From contig JACTVC010000005.1 in NCBI GenBank assembly GCA_018417955.1, positions 1,364,001-1,428,000 of the forward strand: DNA of 64,000 nt, read 5' to 3'. Positions 59,111 through 64,000 of this stretch are shown here, piece by piece (the first letter of the stretch is position 1; each line of letters begins with the position of its first letter). A program made the translations under genes and the position numbers. Under the pieces are notes generated by a model, which saw nothing but the letters and a program-made list of their open reading frames with translations, was not told the origin of the DNA and did no database searches. The stretch comes from Laccaria trichodermophora. Lineage: Eukaryota; Basidiomycota; Agaricomycetes; Agaricales; Hydnangiaceae.

Positions 59111-59849
59111 TTCGGAATCGTTCACCACGTGTGCAACGCCCAATTTTTCCCTTGCTGCTTCTCTTGCGATCCTAACTGTAGGACTCGCTGGAAACCAGCA
59201 AGCGATGAGGGTTTTGCACTACTTGGAGCACCATGGAGTAACACCAGGGGAGACCACAACATTGAATGCCTAGCGATTTAACAAACCATTATAAACTTAA
59301 GCATTATATAAGTTCTTATTTCAAGACGTAGTCATACCTTGTAAAGCGAAACACTTTGCGCTTGACTGCTCAACCAAATGTCTTGATCCTGTGTAAATTG
59401 TGAACGTCACGAAGAGAATTTTTTTAAAAACCAACGAATGGCTGATAATGAACCAAAGACTTATGGAAACATCAGGTAACGGTTGATTAGGGCAGAATAC
59501 CCCTTGGTGCATCCCATTCCGAGGATCTCCAAACAGTTTGTCTTTCCAAAGAGACAGCTGCGAAGACATTTGGCCCGGATAGGCGCTGACCAAGTCATGC
59601 GTGATTTGGATAAATTGAAGACGATAGAAGACCCAAACTTAGAGGACCAGTATGATATGGAGCCATGGTAGACATCGTTGCGTTCGAATAACGAGAGCTT
59701 CGATCTGCAAAGCTCTCCCTTTCTTGTCGTGAAGATTTGGTAAAGATACAGACGCGACTTCCTCCTAAAGTATTATCTCAGGGTCTGCTGACTTGGCAGT
59801 GACCGATGGCACGTGTCGAGGAACCATTTCTCAACCTCTCCTGTTCGCC
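59111..59849. other. Gene-poor stretch before AP-2 mu
   Basis: One 62-codon ORF at 59483-59671 (containing FPKRQLRRHLARIG and DLDKLKTIEDP) looks protein-like and may be the end of a lost gene, but no upstream exons were found. The AP-2 mu promoter should be at the right end. Confidence 0.35.
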
Positions 59850-61643
59850 ATGATCTCGGTGCGTCCTTTGGCCTATTGAACAACAAATCATCTCAAATTT
59901 GTATCACTAGGCGTTCTTTATTTTCAATCAAAAGGGCGAAGTAGGTTGATTGACAATTGTTCGTGGAAGTAAACTGATCATATAGTACAGGTTCTAATTT
60001 CAAGGCTCTACCGAACTGATTTCAAGTGTGGTTTATACTATCCGATGCGCAAAGCAATAGCTTACAACATCCATTTATGAAGGCGATCCATTGCGGACGT
60101 ATTCCGGATACAAGTTGTCTCGAACAGCGATGTTCGGTCACCTATCATAACGCTCGGCTCAACCAGCTTTTTCCATGTACGGGTGAACAACCTCTACGTC
60201 GTGGCCGTAACAAAGTGAGCGGAAACATTTGGTCTTCATCTGCGGTGTGAACCAATGACTTTTGCAGAACCAACGCCAACGCTGCACTCGTTTTTGAGTT
60301 CTGTTACCGATTTATCAACATTTGCAAATCATATTTTGGAAAGATTGACGAAGAATCTGTCAAGAACAATTTCGTGGTTATATATGAGCTCATCGATGGT
60401 CAGTAGATTTGTAAACTCTTCGCAGCGAATCCCCCTTGACCATCCTCACAGAAATCAATGATTTTGGATATCCTCAGAACAGCGAAATCGACACTCTGAA
60501 AACGTACATCACCACCGAGAGCATTGTATCGTCGGATTACGCAGCTGTGAGTCTCACGTGAACCTGAAATTGTCGTCAAATAATTTGGTGCAGGAAGAGT
60601 CTTCGAAAATCACCAGCCAAGCAACAGGAGCAACAAGTTGGCGGCGTGCGGACGTTAAATACAAGAAGAACGAAGCTTTCGTGGACGTTATTGAGATTGT
60701 GAATTTGAGTATGAGCGCCAAAGGTATGAACATCTCCACCTGTCTGTGCTGTGCAAGACAATGAACCCTCTGGTTAGGCAATGTTCTCCGTGCGGATGTT
60801 GATGGCCACATTCAAATGCGTGCCTATCTTTCGGGCACACCGGAATGCAAATTCGGTCTGAACGACAAGTTGGTGATTGACAAGAATGACAGAGGGGGAA
60901 GCGATGCTGTCGAGCTGGACGACTGCCGTTTCCACCAGTGTGTGCGACTCAACGATTTCGATGCCTCGCGTACCATTAGCTTTATCCCCCCTGATGGTGA
61001 ATTTGAGTTAATGAGGTGAGCAGAGGCCCTCCTTCATGCTAACTCAGTTAACCTGCCCCCAGGTATCGCTCGACGTCCAACGTCAAGCTACCTCTGCGCG
61101 TCATCCCCACAGTCACAGAAATAGGAACTACGCAGGTTTCATACACGATAACCGTGAAGGCAAACTTTAGTAACAAGCTCTCCGCTACGAACGTTGTCCT
61201 ACGAATACCTACGCCACTGAACACAACCACGGTGGACTGTAAGGTGTTAAGCGGGAAGGCTAAATATGCTCCTTCTGAAAACGTTGTCGTTTGGAAGTAT
61301 GTGGTATGCTCATCCTGGTTTGTGAACCTTATTCTTACATTCCGGACAGGCTTGCAAGGGTACAGGGAGGTCAAGAGTGTACTTTCACTGCGGCAGCTAC
61401 ATTGACAAGCACCACTACTCGTCAAGTCTGGGCGAGGCCACCTATCGACGTGGACTTCCAGGTGCTCATGTTCACGGCGTCGGGGCTAATTGTGCGGTTT
61501 TTAAAAGTGTTCGAGAAGAGCAATTATCAGAGCATAAAATGGGTCCGCTACCTCACGAAAGCTAGTGGGTCCTACCAGATCAGGGTGCGCAGCTTGCCAG
61601 TTCCATTCAGCGCACACGAGGGCTGACTATGTTGCAGTTCTGA
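59850..61643 (+). CDS. AP-2 clathrin adaptor mu subunit
   Basis: Eleven exons starting at 59850, 59911, 59991, 60083, 60268, 60452, 60594, 60778, 61063, 61350 and 61638 sum to 1275 bases, 424 aa. Mu2 is part of the endocytic AP-2 complex and binds YxxPhi cargo signals and lipids at the plasma membrane. The N-terminal longin-like domain is [21 protein letters not shown]...[10 protein letters not shown]. The mu homology domain runs from [20 protein letters not shown] through [51 protein letters not shown] to [17 protein letters not shown] and SYQIRF. The N-terminus and [12 protein letters not shown] favour mu2 over mu1. Exons 1 and 11 are 9 and 6 bases. Confidence 0.93.
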
Positions 61644-61889
61644 TCTCGTATTCGTGGGCTAACACACCATATACCCCGAGTAAATTACATGTACGATGTA
61701 ATGAAATGTGTTAAAATGCATAGTTCGCTGTAAATTCATAACGTTTGAACCAGAGAAGAGTCCCAAATAGAGGTTTTTCCGGGGACGCGTTGGTTATTGA
61801 TGATCGGACATGTCCGTGGTTGACGCTGCTGTGCTCTCAACCTCTTCCTCCTCTAAACATCGGACACAAGGGCCAGCGGCGGAGACCCC

Positions 61890-64000
61890 ATGTTCTGGAG
61901 GTAGTCTGGAATCAACCCTATACGCAACGACTCTGACCTCCTTCTCTGCGGTATTTCTGCCATAGATTCGGGTTTAACAACGGATCAGCCATCGACAGCC
62001 TTCTCGACAAGGAGGACGTGCAGCTTGAGGCTATTTTAGACGAGGACGACCTGCTGCAGGAGTGTAAATCGCAGAACACGCGGCTTATAGGTTACTTTGA
62101 GAGGGTCGATGTGCTTCAGAAGTTGTTGGGGTATGTGACGGGGCAAACGGAGAGCGAGGAAAAGGGGCGCTTCAAGTGAGTATTCAATAGAGAATCCCTG
62201 CTACCGTCGTGGGGTTGGGCTTATCATATTCTGTAAAGGTATCCCTACGTTGCCACCGAGGTGCTATGCAGCGAAATATGGTCCATCGTCGAGACTTGTG
62301 TGAACGAGCACCAACAACTCCTTGTGCCCTTTTGGGAGACCGTCCTCGACAGATCACCAGACGATATGAAAACGCAGACCATCATGGCTTCGCATTTCGC
62401 AAAAATTAACTCGGTATTTCTCAGCAAAAAGCCTGCAGAGGTGAATTCTTTCCCGCCTCTATCCGTTGAGGGCTGTCTCGCGAATGCCGCGCTGCCCAGA
62501 TGCTCGCCTTCATCCAAGCTCAACCCTCCATTGTCGAACGGCTGTTGCAGCACATTGAAGTTTCCTCAGTCGTAGACTTGTTGGTCCGAATTATTCAGTT
62601 GGATGAGACGCCAGCTGGTAGTGGGGTAGTTGAGGTGTGTGTTCTTCTCTATACCTCCCTTGAATTGGATGACAACTGCTACGCAGTGGTTTTCTTCAGA
62701 AAACTTGATGGGCAGATTGTTAGATTTACTTTCGCCAGACCATTCTACCGATATCCACACAATCGTCACAGACTTGATAAAGGGAATCATTTCGATGGCT
62801 ACCCCATCCCCAGGTGCAGGGCTCACTGAAGGACTTCAAAACGGACCAGCATCTAATCGTTTTGCTCGAGAACTGGCTCGTCCAGAGAGTATCTCGAGGT
62901 TGGTCTCGTATATGCTTTATGATTTTGATACGCTACCGGAGGACCCTGCTCCAACGACCCCAACAATTGCTACTGGAGTAGAAGATATTCGCTCCTCCAG
63001 CCACGACTTCCCGAATCGAGAATCCGCAACATCTTCGATAGTTCATTCAATATCTGTTGTTGTGGAGCTGATACGAAAGAATAACTCGGACTATTTTGAG
63101 CCATACCTCTTCCATACCCTCCGCAATCGTCTTATCCAAGTGCAACAACAGTGTCACATACAAGGAGAAGATACAAGAGGAGCCCTTGAACAGGTGATGG
63201 GGGAGATGGTGAACCGAATGGGGGTTGTTTCTCTAGGTCCGGTTCTGGAGATTATGTGTGTACGATTACCAGAGTTCCGACGTTATCTAAAAGAACCACG
63301 GTCCTTGGTGAGTCTTTACATAAAGCACTTTTCCTCACTATTAAATAAACCAAAACTGCTCTTACAGAAAGGCCCTATATCGACCACCGTGGGCACCATT
63401 ACACCGCTCACTTGGGAACGGTACAGAATCATCGAACTGTTCGCGGAACTACTGCATTGTTCTAACATGTCGCTTTTGAACCGCCCAGCTGCCTACAACC
63501 ACTTGTATGACGCTGAGGGTCGTCTCCAAGGTGGTTTAGCCGGGCTTGAAGAGTTATCTCAGGTCATTGCCCTGAACAACTCAAACGATGATCGGCAGGA
63601 GGATGACATGGACGAGGAAAACGATGAGAGCGAACCCGCACATGAATTTCCTATCAGCAGAAACCCAATTCAACATTCACCTTCACTTGATTCCGATGAT
63701 GACATGAGCGACGATGGCGATGAACCTGGTAGCTCAGACGACGATGCTATGGAAGAGATAGCGATGTACGACGAGCCCCAATCTCAGCTGGAACTCTCTC
63801 CGTTGAACACAGAGCTGTCGCTCTCTCAGCCATCTGTTCTCATGTCACCTAGCCCCATCTACTCTTCACCCTCTCCATCATCATCGCCATCGTCATGTTC
63901 ACCTATAATAAACCCGTTCAGCCCCCCTCCTGATGCTGACTCATCTAGACCACCACCCCGTTCTCGCCATGGTTCAAGGAGGAGTTCGCGAAGACGAGCG
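61890..64000 (+). CDS. SAPS-domain protein, SIT4/PP6 phosphatase regulator (3' partial)
   Basis: Exons 61890-61900, 61966-62175, 62239-62440, 62500-62634, 62687-63307 and 63368 to the window end stay in frame. An 11-base first exon encodes MFWR, completed by the splice into FGFNNGSAIDSLLDKEDVQLEAILDEDDLLQECKSQN, the hallmark start of SAPS proteins. It continues with LIGYFERVDVLQKLLGYV, YPYVATEVLCSEIWSI, LLVPFWETVL, VVDLLVRIIQLDE, SSENLMGRLLDLLSPD, then ATPSPG. After LFAELLHCSNMSLLNRP comes an acidic, Ser/Pro-rich tail and a basic RSRHGSRRSSRRR at the edge. Yeast SAPs bind the Sit4 phosphatase and mediate nutrient and cell-cycle control. Confidence 0.9.

Overview
This window is nuclear DNA from a filamentous basidiomycete, most likely an Agaricomycete (mushroom-forming fungus). 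Genes are dense and sit on both strands. Most are cut by many short (about 45-65 bp) GT-AG introns with a few GC-AG ones. The gene content also fits: a DUF7918 protein, an agaricomycete-type sesquiterpene synthase, a septin, AP-2, SAPS and PAM17. I re-spliced the main genes by hand, and the exon sums stay in frame for nearly all of them. Lengths below come from those models; no database search was possible.

Left part (1-8.7 kb): the 3' end of an acidic protein gene, then a lineage-specific accessory block. The block holds three intact paralogues and one dead copy of an unrecognised ~220-237 aa family. The two right-hand copies lie in tandem ~2 kb segmental duplications that also carry a 20-bp minisatellite and a copy of a small antisense gene. 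A DUF7918 gene follows (9.3-10.4 kb).

10.7-23 kb: anthranilate phosphoribosyltransferase (tryptophan synthesis), a single-pass membrane SH3 protein, a TMEM69/DUF3429 mitochondrial membrane protein, a sesquiterpene synthase whose best model ends in a hydrophobic tail, a ~2 kb gene-free stretch, an Aha1 Hsp90 co-chaperone with a predicted C-terminal membrane segment, and a Cdc10-type septin.

23-37 kb: a 16-exon P4-ATPase lipid flippase, then a tandem duplication of a short-chain dehydrogenase in which each unit begins with the flippase 3' end. Next come an unrecognised two-helix protein, a tiny gene, a fungal amidoligase and an orphan gene.

37-50 kb: an F-box/WD40 ubiquitin-ligase adaptor, a decayed AIM9-like phosphotransferase pseudogene, a 15-exon SNF2-family helicase head-to-head with PAM17 (mitochondrial import motor), and a repeat-bearing membrane protein.

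50-64 kb: a 12-exon gene joining a CCCH zinc finger, ankyrin-like sequence and a ClpB/SKD3-type AAA+ ATPase; a glutaredoxin-like gene whose 3' end overlaps a zinc-knuckle gene; a cyclin-like gene; a GC-rich ~200-bp tandem repeat; the AP-2 mu adaptin with a 6-base coding last exon; and the 5' part of a SAPS (SIT4/PP6 regulatory) gene that runs off the window.

Most of the right side is conserved housekeeping sequence. The accessory interest lies in the 2-8.5 kb array, the terpene synthase, the SDR duplication, the amidoligase region and the 58.5 kb repeats. I found no mobile element with intact transposase or reverse transcriptase, no CRISPR array, no rRNA and no convincing tRNA.
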